A stretch of DNA of 64,000 nucleotides, from positions 1,177,161-1,241,160 of the forward strand of contig NW_009799103.1 of the NCBI RefSeq assembly GCF_000213175.1, given 5' to 3'. This DNA is from Neurospora tetrasperma FGSC 2508. Lineage: Eukaryota; Ascomycota; Sordariomycetes; Sordariales; Sordariaceae. Each line of letters opens with the position of its first letter. Position 1 is the first letter of the stretch. Positions 44,269-55,073 of the stretch are shown one piece after another. The notes beneath the pieces are model-generated. The model saw only the letters and a list, made by a program, of their open reading frames with translations. It was not told where the DNA came from and did not search any database. Made by a program: the position numbers and the translations under genes.

Positions 44269-45576
44269 TCATGACTTACATAGACCAGGATAGTCCTCCC
44301 TGAACGCTTTGGCTGTCACTCTCCTGCTCCCGTCGTTCCAGTCCACATAACTGGGAGCCATCAACTGGTAGAGCGACATGAACCCCCAGGTTTGTTGGCT
44401 GTCCACGGCATGGCCATGAAGCAGCTCGGCCCGCAGTCCACGCAGACCATCTCGAATGAGATTCAGTATAAACTCATCAGCCTGCTCGTCTGAAGATACA
44501 ACAGTATTCACATCTCCCACCTTGGGGATGTCGACTTGATGGATGATTTCAATGGGCAATGCGCGTGTGAGCTCGTATCCAATGTATGACTCGGTGGGCT
44601 CTAGGGAGTGTCGCGGGTCGATTCTGCTGCATCCCGATTCCAAGGCTTCGGCAACAAACAGAACGTGACAGAGGTGAGCTTCACGTGGTTGAAAAACAGG
44701 ATTTACAAACTGCACGTACTCCACTTCAATCGACTTCTCCGGGTCCGAGTTCTCTTCATGACTAGAGGTACCCGTATCACGGGGCCCTCGCTGGTAGTGG
44801 AAAGCGGCGCACATCTCGTTTTCAAGAAGCTGCTTGAACCTCGAAGAGACATAGTCTGGGCAATGAGCATAAGCGGTTACTTTCCATATTTCCCCCCGAT
44901 TGGTCAAGTCAATGCGTCTTTTCAGCGGCGCAACAAGAGGATTGATAGACAATTCCAGTTCCAGCTCCTCTATAGTGATGTAGAGGTTTGGTTGGCTACC
45001 TGTAGGAAATCGGTTTTCCACTTTCGTCATTGACAAGTCGACAAAGGACCTCGGATGTATACCGAGCAAACTCAGATTGGGAAGAAAGACTTTTTGTAGA
45101 TAGATAATCGATGGCCCGTTGGAAGAGAGCACGTAAGAGCCTCCTGTGATTTTGAGCGTGAACATGTAATCCCTTGGGTAGTAGTCGTAAGCGCCGAATT
45201 CCCGAGACCCGAGGTGACAGAATAGAATATAGGGAAGAACTGTGAGGAAAAGCATGGCAGCTGAGCCATCCAATGTAGAACTAGTCATTTTTGACGGCCT
45301 CTTGTCACGGAGCATATGTGGGACGAACAGCACGACAATGGTGCCCCTCTGGGAATAGTGGACGGACGAAACCCCCACGGCCAGACCCGTTAGAATTTTG
45401 TTGGCCGTTGTATGTTCTGCGTTGGTGCCCTCTCCAATGGGATGGAGCGTCCTCTCGGTCAGGTAGACTGGTTCGCTGAACAGACCTGATAGAACAATGG
45501 AGAGGCGAAGTCGATCGAGACCGCCTTCGTACTTGCAGTTATTGAGGTCAATTAGATGGAGTGCCGGACCAGCCAT
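44269..45576 (-). CDS. Divergent RNA 3'-terminal phosphate cyclase-like protein
   Basis: The frame from ATG 45576 gives 435 residues. The N-terminal CKYEGGLDRLRLSIVLSGLF...LTERTLHPIGEG resembles the RtcA opening 'EGGGQILR..ALS'. The middle has GSAAMLFLTVLPYILF, LKITGGSYVLSSNGPSIIYL and QKVFLPNLSLLGI, which parallel 'GS..LLLQ.LLP.L.F', '(T)GGT' and 'P..DYL..VFLP.L...G'. Where active cyclases have DE-H-(x)ADQ, this protein reads SSDEQADEFIL, so the nucleotidyl-accepting His may be missing; that alignment is by eye. The last codons read CTAT-GTAAGT, a perfect donor, so the stop at 44269 may lie inside an intron and the true C-terminus may differ. The frame is open upstream to about 46017, but this ATG begins the domain. 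Function cannot be assigned with confidence. Confidence 0.62.
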   Translation of the reverse strand: MAGPALHLIDLNNCKYEGGLDRLRLSIVLSGLFSEPVYLTERTLHPIGEGTNAEHTTANKILTGLAVGVSSVHYSQRGTIVVLFVPHMLRDKRPSKMTSSTLDGSAAMLFLTVLPYILFCHLGSREFGAYDYYPRDYMFTLKITGGSYVLSSNGPSIIYLQKVFLPNLSLLGIHPRSFVDLSMTKVENRFPTGSQPNLYITIEELELELSINPLVAPLKRRIDLTNRGEIWKVTAYAHCPDYVSSRFKQLLENEMCAAFHYQRGPRDTGTSSHEENSDPEKSIEVEYVQFVNPVFQPREAHLCHVLFVAEALESGCSRIDPRHSLEPTESYIGYELTRALPIEIIHQVDIPKVGDVNTVVSSDEQADEFILNLIRDGLRGLRAELLHGHAVDSQQTWGFMSLYQLMAPSYVDWNDGSRRVTAKAFREDYPGLCKS

Positions 45577-46146
45577 GGCGATATCCTTTAAAAAGATTCT
45601 CTTCCTTCGACTGTTGATATTTTTTCTTTCTTTCAGTATTGCTGCTTGCTGGTGAATGCTGCGGATTGAATGCCGAGTAAGTTTTGTTTCGTCCGAGATG
45701 ATCGCACTGCCTTTTATCAACAAACACGGTACGTCGCAACTTGGTGGCATGTTACGATTTACGAGTGCACGAGTTGCTCCCTCAGAATCATTGGCCCCTT
45801 CTTCGTTTCGAGCTATAACGAGACGGACACATACAGAGGTAGGAACTTGCCTATTCTGATACCGCGAGTCCCGAGTGAAAGGGAAGTAACGGGGAAGATC
45901 AAGGCACCGCAACATTGTTAGGCAACTACGTACTTGGGCAGATAGGGACATGATTCTATTAGTATGTGTATCTGATCGATATCTATCGAATTTCTTGAAA
46001 ATGCTGTGATCCCTCACTGCTGGGATGGGTGTCGTTTTAGGAAGTTATGTAGAAAGGAGGTCATAGCCTCCATATGGAACGAGGGATTGCTGGCGATGGA
46101 TGCTGCTGTCTGGTATATAAGGACCAAATCATTTGACTTTTTCCAT
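45577..46146. other. Upstream region of the cyclase-like gene, to the assembly gap
   Basis: Pyrimidine-rich on the minus strand directly before the ATG, so promoter/leader is likely. The gene's frame stays open to about 46017 without family resemblance. Nothing else is seen before the N run. Confidence 0.4.
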
Positions 46147-46971
46147 NNNNNNNNNNNNNNNNNNNNNNNNNNNNNNNNNNNNNNNNNNNNNNNNNNNNNN
46201 NNNNNNNNNNNNNNNNNNNNNNNNNNNNNNNNNNNNNNNNNNNNNNNNNNNNNNNNNNNNNNNNNNNNNNNNNNNNNNNNNNNNNNNNNNNNNNNNNNNN
46301 NNNNNNNNNNNNNNNNNNNNNNNNNNNNNNNNNNNNNNNNNNNNNNNNNNNNNNNNNNNNNNNNNNNNNNNNNNNNNNNNNNNNNNNNNNNNNNNNNNNN
46401 NNNNNNNNNNNNNNNNNNNNNNNNNNNNNNNNNNNNNNNNNNNNNNNNNNNNNNNNNNNNNNNNNNNNNNNNNNNNNNNNNNNNNNNNNNNNNNNNNNNN
46501 NNNNNNNNNNNNNNNNNNNNNNNNNNNNNNNNNNNNNNNNNNNNNNNNNNNNNNNNNNNNNNNNNNNNNNNNNNNNNNNNNNNNNNNNNNNNNNNNNNNN
46601 NNNNNNNNNNNNNNNNNNNNNNNNNNNNNNNNNNNNNNNNNNNNNNNNNNNNNNNNNNNNNNNNNNNNNNNNNNNNNNNNNNNNNNNNNNNNNNNNNNNN
46701 NNNNNNNNNNNNNNNNNNNNNNNNNNNNNNNNNNNNNNNNNNNNNNNNNNNNNNNNNNNNNNNNNNNNNNNNNNNNNNNNNNNNNNNNNNNNNNNNNNNN
46801 NNNNNNNNNNNNNNNNNNNNNNNNNNNNNNNNNNNNNNNNNNNNNNNNNNNNNNNNNNNNNNNNNNNNNNNNNNNNNNNNNNNNNNNNNNNNNNNNNNNN
46901 NNNNNNNNNNNNNNNNNNNNNNNNNNNNNNNNNNNNNNNNNNNNNNNNNNNNNNNNNNNNNNNNNNNNNNN
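46147..46971. other. Assembly gap (825 N)
   Basis: An unbroken run of N from 46147 to 46971. The true length and content are unknown, and the two flanks may not be as close as drawn. Confidence 0.99.
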
Positions 46972-47560
46972 ATCTTTTTTGCCCTTTTTTGGGATAGCGA
47001 GCTGACCACCCTCCCATTCATCCATCGATCGTTCTGGTTCGTGAAATAATGATGCGCATTAACATTTTTTTTGTCTCTTTATGGACCAATAATTGAAAGA
47101 GGTCGGCTGTATAGCGCCCTGTGGTCATGATGCACTTTTTGATTACATGCTCCTACTTTTGAGAACGGGTTACATGGATGCAAGATGCTGTTATGATTGT
47201 GATGCTCTTATTGCAGCTGTGACAGTCTTCTGCCTTTGGAAGGTGTATGTTACATGCGGCTCCAAGGAGTCGTCATCGAGAGATTCGGTGTGAGGAGGTA
47301 GCCTCGGTGCAGCCACAAGCCGCACCCGGAAGCGGGTGAAGTCACCGTTCTAACAGTAATCCGGGCCCGCAGCTTCCCGCACTCGCCGAAGTCGCCGAAC
47401 CCTCTGCGCTGGCAAAGTACACGTTGCACCCGCTGTCTCGTCTCACTATCACCTTAACGCTTTCGGCTTCTCAAAGGACATTTCAATCAACCCTCACTGA
47501 CACCTTCCATCCACTATCCCATATTCTCTTACTAACACGCTCACAACGACACCATTAACG
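46972..47560. other. Upstream region of the acetolactate decarboxylase gene
   Basis: AT-rich beside the gap, then C-rich leader-like sequence before ATG 47561. A perfect inverted repeat CACCCG-GAAG-CGGGTG lies at 47323-47338, about 220 bp upstream of the start, and could be a binding site. No gene seen. Confidence 0.45.
47323..47338. promoter_or_regulatory. Inverted repeat upstream of acetolactate decarboxylase
   Basis: Two perfect 6-bp arms (CACCCG and CGGGTG) are separated by GAAG. Spaced GC-rich inverted repeats like this are used by zinc-cluster regulators (CGG half sites); here the role is only inferred from symmetry and position. Confidence 0.3.
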
Positions 47561-48277
47561 ATGGCTAAAAACGAAGTCTTTCAGTATTCCCTCGTCTCCG
47601 CCCTGATGGACGGCGTCGCCACGCACGGGACCCCCATCTCGCGCGTCCTGGATCACGGCGACCACGGCCTGGGTACCTTCAAGTCCATGAACGGCGAAAT
47701 GATTGTCCTCGACGGCGTCTGCTACCAGATGAAGTCCGATGGCACCATCGAGCATATCCACACTCCCTCAGAGGTGATCACACCGTTTGCGACCGTGACC
47801 CGTTTCAACCCGAACGTATCAACACGGGCCACCATCTCGAACAAGAAGGACCTGCCAGCCCTGCTGTTGAAGCTATTTCCCCAGAGCAAGAACCACTTCT
47901 TGGCCATCCGCATGGATGGGACGTTCAAGAGGATCAAGGTGCGCACGGCAGGCGGTCAATGCTTTCCTAGGGAAGGCATGCTGGCGGTTGCGGGAAGGCA
48001 GACAACGAACACGTTTGAAGCAGTTAAGGGCACGATCATCGGGTTTAGGTGTCCGGCGTACGTGATGGGGCTCAATGTGGCGGGTGATCATTTGCACTTT
48101 ATCGATGAGGAGAGGCAGAAGGGCGGACACATTTTGGAGTTTGAGACCGAGGGCGATGTGGAAGTTGGAGTTTCGTTGATGTCCAAGTTTCACTTGGAGG
48201 TGCCGACGGAGGATGAGGAGTTCAATGAGGCGTCACTGGCCCATGACAAAGATGGTATTGAGAAGGTGGAGGGTTAG
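47561..48277 (+). CDS. alpha-acetolactate decarboxylase
   Basis: Decarboxylates (S)-2-acetolactate to acetoin, diverting it from valine/leucine synthesis. Intronless, 238 residues, the usual length. Family marks are FQYSLVSALMDGV near the start, HGDHGLGTFKSMNGEMIVLDG, the acidic and aromatic TPFATVTRF, and GDHLHFIDEERQKGGHIL, whose H177, H179 and H190 match the zinc-binding triad of known bacterial enzymes. FPREGMLAVAGRQTTNT is in the position of the active-site loop in this family. The family is best known from bacteria and is patchy in fungi, so old horizontal transfer is possible; codon use looks ordinary. There is no signal peptide, so the enzyme is cytosolic. Confidence 0.95.
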   Translation: MAKNEVFQYSLVSALMDGVATHGTPISRVLDHGDHGLGTFKSMNGEMIVLDGVCYQMKSDGTIEHIHTPSEVITPFATVTRFNPNVSTRATISNKKDLPALLLKLFPQSKNHFLAIRMDGTFKRIKVRTAGGQCFPREGMLAVAGRQTTNTFEAVKGTIIGFRCPAYVMGLNVAGDHLHFIDEERQKGGHILEFETEGDVEVGVSLMSKFHLEVPTEDEEFNEASLAHDKDGIEKVEG

Positions 48278-48533
48278 AGAGGCTGTAACTAACAGGGACG
48301 GTGAGGAGGAATGGATGCATGTCACGAAAGAATATGATGATGATACAAATCAGTGCCGGTGCGTTATCAGCGCGGTTCTTGTAATAGAGGTCTTTAAAAA
48401 AACATAGAAGAATAACGAAACAAACACGTTCAATTCTTTTCTTGAATATCGGTATAGTTAGTGGTTGGTGGTTTAATGACTTTGGACAGTTGGCACGAGT
48501 CAAAATAAAGGAAAGAAAAATGAAACATGGTAA

Positions 48534-48607
48534 CTCCCTCGGTAAGGATCGAACTTACAGCCTCCAGATTAACAGTCTGACGCGCTAGCCAATTGCGCCA
48601 CGAGGGA
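48534..48607 (-). tRNA. tRNA-Asn (anticodon GTT), no intron
   Basis: Read on the minus strand: acceptor TCCCTCG/CGAGGGA with discriminator G, D stem GCGC/GCGC, anticodon stem TCAGA/TCTGG closing CTGTTAA, and T arm GTAAG-TTCGATC-CTTAC. A T5 run follows within 20 bp on the minus strand as a likely Pol III terminator. Confidence 0.94.
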
Positions 48608-49458
48608 GAACAGATGATTGGTTGTTGAAAAGAAGGCTTGAAAATAAGTTTTATGTAGTCCAAATTCATAAATCCTGCAAAATAAGTCGGAGGAAGTCAT
48701 GGCCTTCAAAGATGTGCCGAAGTAGCTACAACAATTGTTGTACGTAGCAGCTCAATACTTACGACACAGTCACTTGAGGAAACATATGGCACATGTCCGG
48801 GTTGTGAAGACTCATTCGCTAGGTAGAGAAAAAGCCATTGTTAGAGTGGTCTTACGGAAGTGAACCAAGAATGTTTCTGCCATTCGAAGGGGTAACAAAC
48901 ACCTAAATCTTGGTCCGTCTTTCCTTGAATCTCAGTCCGAAGCGGAACGGCAAAGGATGACTCGTACCATGGATCAAATGGATGTCTCTGGGCAATTCTC
49001 AAGCAACTCTTTGTGAGACCATGCGAAGGGTTAGAACTCACAAAGGCCTGGCTCCGAGATCTCCGCAACTCCAAGATCACAAGCACTCTGACTTCACTTC
49101 TCAGCCCGCGTACCGAGCAATGCCATCATTAGGCCTCCCGAACTAAAGCCAGCCATCGGAGCTTCACGTTCATGCATTAGCACGAAAAATTACGCCGTCG
49201 GGGCATCAACATCACTCTGCACCGCGGGGATGGCCTTGCGATGTAACCTGCACCCTAGAATATCGGTTACTCGAACATGGGTGCAGCCATAGCATTAAGC
49301 CGTCGGTTAAGCACACGATACTACTGTAGAACAAGATACCTACCTCACCCATGCGGCGCTGATTTGCAAGATAAAAAGCTGAATCGCACCATAGCTCTGA
49401 CTCTTGCACCTACGAGGCGAACTCCCTCAAGATCAATTGGAAGTAAAGGCGCGCCAAA
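48608..49458. other. Intergenic region between tRNA-Asn and the GH30 gene
   Basis: It should contain the GH30 promoter and leader. No gene recognised. Confidence 0.45.
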
Positions 49459-50925
49459 ATGGTGCCCTCTCTGTACGCAGTCGGCCGTATCTTGGTGACA
49501 GCTCTAGCCATCATCCCATTCGCCTTCGCAGACCTTACTACCACTATCGACCCATCCTCCAACTGGGGAACCTGGGAAGGATGGGGTACATCCCTCGCCT
49601 GGTGGGCAGCAGCCTTTGGAACCCGTGACGACCTCGCCGACATCTTCTTCACGACCCAAACCACGAACCTCGACGGCGTCTCCCTACCCGGGCTCGGCTT
49701 CAACATCGCACGTTACAACGCCGGCGCGAGCAGCTGGAACAGCATCAACGGCACCAGCATGGTGGTCTCGCCCAAGATGATTCCCTCTCGCCAGATTGAA
49801 GGTTTCTGGGTCGACTGGGCCTCCACTAGCCCCTCTTCAGCCAGCTGGAACTGGTCCGCCGATTCTGCCCAGCGCGCCATGCTCTCCAAAGCGCGCTCGC
49901 GCGGTACCAACATCCTCGAGCTCTTCTCCAACTCGCCCATGTGGTGGATGTGCAACAACCACAACCCGTCCGGCTCCGACGACGGCAGCTCCGACAACCT
50001 ACAATCGTGGAACTACCAAAGCCACGCTGTCTACATGGCCACCGTGGCCAAATACTTCGCCGACCACTGGTCCACCACGTTCACGTCCGTCGACCCCTTC
50101 AACGAGCCCAGCGCGAACTGGTGGAATGGAAAAACTGGCACGCAGGAAGGCTGCCACTTTGACGTGTCCACCCAGGCCACCGTCCTCAACTACCTGCGCA
50201 TCGAGCTCGACTCGCGTGGCTTGTCATCGACCGTGATCTCCGCGTCGGACGAAAGCTACTACGACCAGGCAGCCAAGACCCTCCAAAACCTCAGTGCGAC
50301 CGCGCTCGGGAAAATCGCCCGCGTCAACGTCCACGGCTACCAGTACGGCTCTGGGCGGCGCGACTCGGTGCGTAGCCTGGCGACGCAGTACAGCAAGAAG
50401 CTTTGGCAGAGCGAGTACGGCGAAGGCGACGCGACCGGCCGCGACCTAGCCAGCAACCTGCTCCTGGACCTGCGCTGGCTATGGCCGACGGCGTGGGTGT
50501 ACTGGCAGGCGCTTGACGGAGGCGGTTGGGGTTTGGTCGACGCCGACAACGACAAGAAGACGATCGGCCAGCCGACGCAGAAGTACTTTGTGCTGGCGCA
50601 GTTTGCTAGGCATGTGAAGCCGGGGATGCGCATCCTGGATGGCGGCAGCGATTACGCGACGGCGGCGTATGATGCGGCGACCAAGAAGCTGGTCATTGTC
50701 GCGGTCAATTGGGGCAGTGCGCAGTATCTCAACTTTGATCTGTCCAAGTTCAAGACGGCGGGAGTAGATGGGGCGGTGGTGAAGAGGTGGGCGACGCAGA
50801 TTGGCGCGTCGACGGGGAAGAGGTATGTCGCTGCTAGCGACACTTTCATGCGCGGTACAAAGTTCTGGTCGTACTTTGAGAAGGAGATGGTGCAGACTTT
50901 TGAGGTTGAAGATGTTGTTTTGTGA
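49459..50925 (+). CDS. Secreted GH30 endo-beta-1,6-galactanase
   Basis: Intronless, 488 residues, with a signal peptide (about 1-25, cleavage near AFA-DLT). It resembles the endo-beta-1,6-galactanases known from Trichoderma and Neurospora, which cut beta-1,6-galactan side chains of plant arabinogalactan proteins. The (beta/alpha)8 barrel carries EGWGTSLAWWA, GFNIARYNAGA, FSNSPMWWMCNNHNPSG, and VDPFNEPSANWW with Glu216 as the acid/base. LWQSEYGEGD carries Glu319 as the nucleophile, and WVYWQALDGGGWGLV follows. The last 100 residues form the beta-sandwich side domain usual in GH30 (KYFVLAQFARHVKPGMRI). No carbohydrate-binding module is present. GH30 glucocerebrosidase-like and beta-1,6-glucanase members are the main alternatives. 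Confidence 0.9.
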   Translation: MVPSLYAVGRILVTALAIIPFAFADLTTTIDPSSNWGTWEGWGTSLAWWAAAFGTRDDLADIFFTTQTTNLDGVSLPGLGFNIARYNAGASSWNSINGTSMVVSPKMIPSRQIEGFWVDWASTSPSSASWNWSADSAQRAMLSKARSRGTNILELFSNSPMWWMCNNHNPSGSDDGSSDNLQSWNYQSHAVYMATVAKYFADHWSTTFTSVDPFNEPSANWWNGKTGTQEGCHFDVSTQATVLNYLRIELDSRGLSSTVISASDESYYDQAAKTLQNLSATALGKIARVNVHGYQYGSGRRDSVRSLATQYSKKLWQSEYGEGDATGRDLASNLLLDLRWLWPTAWVYWQALDGGGWGLVDADNDKKTIGQPTQKYFVLAQFARHVKPGMRILDGGSDYATAAYDAATKKLVIVAVNWGSAQYLNFDLSKFKTAGVDGAVVKRWATQIGASTGKRYVAASDTFMRGTKFWSYFEKEMVQTFEVEDVVL

Positions 50926-51179
50926 AATGATAGATTCTTGAAGTCGGCTTGTGGCAGAAGTGTCCCAGACGCACAGACTATGAACAAGGTCAGAACACTA
51001 AACGGCAGAACGCAACATTACCAAAATTCTTAGGAAAAAAAAAAAAGGAGGAACAAAATTGGTTAATTGTAACAAAAATACAAGTACGAAGTGTAAAATA
51101 AATAAGTGAGATAACGAGCAGAATCAAGCAAGGTCATGTATCCGGGAGAAAGGGCAAAAAGATACAAAAAGAAATCTTT

Positions 51180-51285
51180 TGACAAGAGTGGGATTCGAAC
51201 CCACGCCCTTTCGGACCACGGAACTCGTAGAGGAGATTAAGGGTTAACCTTAACGTGGCGCCTTAGACCGCTCGGCCATCTTGCC
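51180..51285 (-). tRNA. tRNA-Leu (anticodon AAG) with a 26-nt intron
   Basis: Read on the minus strand: acceptor GGCAAGA pairs with TCTTGTC (one G-T), and the T arm is GTGGG-TTCGAAT-CCCAC. The anticodon stem CCACG/CGTGG encloses TTAAGG, then a 26-nt insert (51222-51247), then C. The loop reads AAG with the intron directly after position 37, the standard place. There is a type II variable arm (CCGAAAGG). T runs follow within 20 bp. Intron ends were placed by the canonical position. Confidence 0.9.
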
Positions 51286-51727
51286 TTGATGTTCTTGATG
51301 GTTAAATTCCAAATACTCTATAGTCAATGACGCAAAATGTTTCATAACTTGAAAACATCACGCGAGCTTTGCGGACGACCACTTAAAGGTTTCTGTATTT
51401 ATAGCTAAAGTTTTTATAATAGGGTAACTCTTCGTAAATCAAGAACCCAACACAGTTTCGATTGATTAATATATTTGTTTCTTACTGGTGGACATTCAGC
51501 TTCCCAACGGTAATGTCCAAGGGGTGCATGTAGGCTGGGTGGAAGTGGATTGAAAAGCACCTGTATATCATGTGGATTTGTTTAGATGCTCTTTGATCTA
51601 TTAATATTACTATTCTAAGGCTCCAAGACGCTGAAAACGAACCGCTCTTCTGACTACGTCCCGGCGAACACAGCATCGGCACCGTCCCACAAGCAGGCTT
51701 ACGGCAATTTGAGGGCCTCCAGTGACA
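51286..51727. other. Intergenic region between tRNA-Leu and the acyl-CoA synthetase-like gene
   Basis: AT-rich in the left half; it should include the 3' UTR of the minus-strand gene ending at 51728. Nothing else recognised. Confidence 0.45.
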
Positions 51728-53765
51728 CTAACCGTCCAAAGCATAGCCGCTGATATCTTTCGTCTTCAAATACGCCACCGCAATCTCCCGCAACTGATGT
51801 CTCTGCATCTTTCCAGTAACAGTAATTGGCCATGTATCCAACCCTAGCTCCTTCAGCGTTATGACCTCCCCGAGCGAGAATCCTGATCCCCCGGGCATCA
51901 TCTGAGAGAACATCTCGCTGACGTCTGTTGCCGTTCCGTTCTCGGGTAGGCGGTCGAGAATAACGTAGGGCATCTCGCCATGCATAGGAGACGGGATACC
52001 GATTACGCACACCTGCGAATTTCGAACGGGATTAGAAATTGTCTGCGAGTCACTCTGTCCATCGAACAATAGTGCTTGAAGCTGGAAGGGGGAGGTGAAC
52101 TTACCTCAACCGACAAGTGCCTGGCCAGGAATGCCTCTATAGCCGTAGGATTGAAGAACCCGACAGAGCTCTTCACGATATCCTTCATACGGCCCACAAC
52201 AAACACCATCCCGCTCTCATCAATCACCGCCAAGTCGCCTGTGCGGAACCACTTGGTGCCCTTCCTATCGCGGTAAAACATTTGCGGCGCTAATCCGTCG
52301 AGATACCCATCGACATACGCCTCATTTGAAATGTGCAGTTCGCCCTGCTTACCCCAGGGGACCACCTCCCACTCTTTCTCCTTCTCAGCGGTAGCCTGCT
52401 CATTCTGCGGTGTCCGAGTTGTGTCCGAGACCTTCTTCTCAACATCAACAACCTTGACCCTCGTCCCCGGCGTCGCCGTTCCCACAGGCATCACATCTCC
52501 CAACGGCTTCGGCATTCCCTCCTCCAGGACACTGGGAGGATATCCCAGCGCGCCCACGCCCTCCGTCATTCCAAATCCAGCTACTAATAACACGTTCTCG
52601 CCAACACCCAACATCTCCCGCACCCGTTCCAGATACCCAACCGTGATAATCTCGCCACTAACGAATATAACTCTAATCGACCGGATTTTCCGCGGAGCAA
52701 AGTCCTTGTGTTTAGCCAGCAGCACCAGCTGGCTGCGCATCAGCTCCATATTGGTCACCCCGCACCGCTCGATAGCCTCCAAGTTCGCAGACACGGAAAA
52801 GACGCGCGACGGAATGACGACCGTACCGCCGTTGTACCATTGTATTAGCGGGGAGGTCATGGACAGGGCCATCATGTTGACGGAGAAGATTAGGCCTACG
52901 GTTCCGGGCCGCGGAATCTCAGGGGAGCGGGGAGAAGAAGAGAATGCGGTGTGTGAAGCGATGGCCGCGCACACATTTCTAGTCGTTCGCGGTACGCCTT
53001 TAGGCTGTGAGGCCGAGGTGCCGCTGGTGAAGAAGATGTTGGAGATGCGATCTGGGCGATCGCGGACTTGTTGAGCTGAGACGCTGCTCTCTTCGTCGGT
53101 GAAAGGTGGCTGGGGGGAGACGATGTCCGAGGCAAATGAGATCCAGTTACTACCGGATGCGCGGCGGGCGGGGGAGAGAGGGCAGAGGGAGATACCGAGG
53201 AAGAAGCTGCTGCCAGAGTCAGACGATTGATCTCCTGCCGCTGCAGCATCCTGCCGAAGTTTGTCAACAATCGCAGCGGACTCCTCATCTTCAACAATCA
53301 CCACTGCGGGTCGCAACCGACGGAAGTAGTATTCCTTGACCTGCTGGTCGTCGGGCAGGCTGGAGTGAAGTAACTGGACTGTCCGACAGACGAGGGTATG
53401 ACATTTCAGTGCGGCGGCCCACATGACGAGCGACCATTCGACGCCGTGCGGAATAAAAGTGAGAATCATCGAATCGGCGGGGACGTTGTGTCTGTCGAGG
53501 ATGGCTCCAAGACGAGCAGTTCCCCGCTGCATCTGATCGTACGACCAGATCAGCATCGAGTCTTGGTGCTTGGGATCGACCATGGATTTGGCAGGGCATG
53601 GTGACTTGCCCACAAGCGCTTCGAGGTGGTTGGCGGGCTGCCAGAAGGAAATGAGGGCAGCTCTCTCGGGATCAATGTCGATGCCGTGCTGGAAAATGGA
53701 CCATACGGAGTCACCGCAGGGGGGCGGCGGACCACCATCGAGCTCGGAGGAGGACAGGGTCTGGG

Positions 53766-53769
<4 letters not shown>
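51728..53769 (-). CDS. AMP-forming acyl-CoA synthetase-like enzyme (ANL superfamily)
   Basis: Adenylate-forming enzyme, probably activating a carboxylic acid with ATP and CoA; the substrate is unknown. Two exons (53769-52105 and 52012-51728; 92-nt GT-AG intron) give 649 residues. Motifs are FFTSGTSASQPKGVP (residues 246-260, phosphate-binding loop), GFGMTEGVGALGYP (398 on), WFRTGDLAVIDESG, GRMKDIVKSSVGFFNP (hinge), and the catalytic lysine in ITVTGKMQ (Lys623). No thiolation or reductase domain follows, so this is a stand-alone enzyme. No peroxisomal C-terminal tripeptide is present (ends LDG). The ATG overlaps the stop of an upstream ORF and is preceded by a (CAA)77 leader. 4-coumarate-ligase-like and long-chain types remain possible. 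Confidence 0.9.
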
Positions 53770-54035
<266 letters not shown>

Positions 54036-55073
54036 GGGACAGAATCCGCGACTCAAAGGATGCGGAGGGGCCTGTTTAAGTAAGCCACAAGGTCAGATTG
54101 ACGTCGATTGTTGATCAGACGAACAATCGCCTAGTGACCTGGCTAACAGGTTAGCGCGAGGCTAAGTTTAGGTATGCTGGCACAAGGTACTTAGTAGGGT
54201 CTGAGAAGATGTTCGATGGGCGCGGTGAGGGTGACAATCTTAATCGTGGATCAGAAATAACCGAAGATCGATCGGCGCTGGGTGTAACGCTTGCCTGGTT
54301 TGACGTATACTTTGTACACCTTTGTTGTCAGATCCGACCAAGTTATTGGTTGCAAAAGAAACACGTACGTAACGGAGCTCTGTTACGGCCGTCGAGAACT
54401 GGGATAAATGCTTTCCAAAGCTAGAAGTTGAATGACAACAAGGGCAACAGAAAAGAACTTATCTTCGAAGCCCTCAGTAACTAATAGCACATGCTCGGCA
54501 TATTCATGAATCCATTCGTGGATCTTTCCTTCACTGTTACGCCGCAGCCATCGCTAGCCTCACTGCCATCATTGGCAGGTTGTCGCCATTGCCACTAATC
54601 CAATGCAAGAAGCAACCGCTCATCGTATAATTATGACTGGGACTAGGAACGTCCAGCCATGCTGCCTCTGAGATCTCTTCAGCGATATTTGCCTTTTTAA
54701 GAGCAATCATGAGAACAGCCCAGCGTCTCGGTCAATGACTCTCAATGATGTGAACAATTGAGACCTTCGCACCTAATCTGTTACAAAGCTGCACCACACA
54801 AGCACCAAACTCGTGAAACTCACAAAAACCGGTAGACGTGAGAGTACCTCACCAACCAAGATACACACTGAGGCAACAGCGGCAAGGTAGGTAAATGGAA
54901 AATGGTTTGCTGCAACTCAGCAGCCCTTTGATGATCAATTCGCTTGACTGCCTCTTATAAGAGGTACAATGGAAAGAAAACATGACTGGGTATCTCTTGC
55001 AAACGTGACGCTAGACAGCCGATAAAAAAAAAGCAAGGTAAAAACAACACTGCAACCCGCCAAACCCAAATAC
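54036..55073. other. Intergenic region upstream of the (CAA)n leader
   Basis: The part next to 54036 should be the promoter of the acyl-CoA synthetase-like gene and the part near 55073 the 3' UTR of the coiled-coil gene. AGGTAGGTA at 54885-54893 is one of the recurring motifs. No gene seen. Confidence 0.45.

Noticed and set aside
46006-47049. Long open frames across the N run
   Set aside because: They exist only because N bases cannot form stops.
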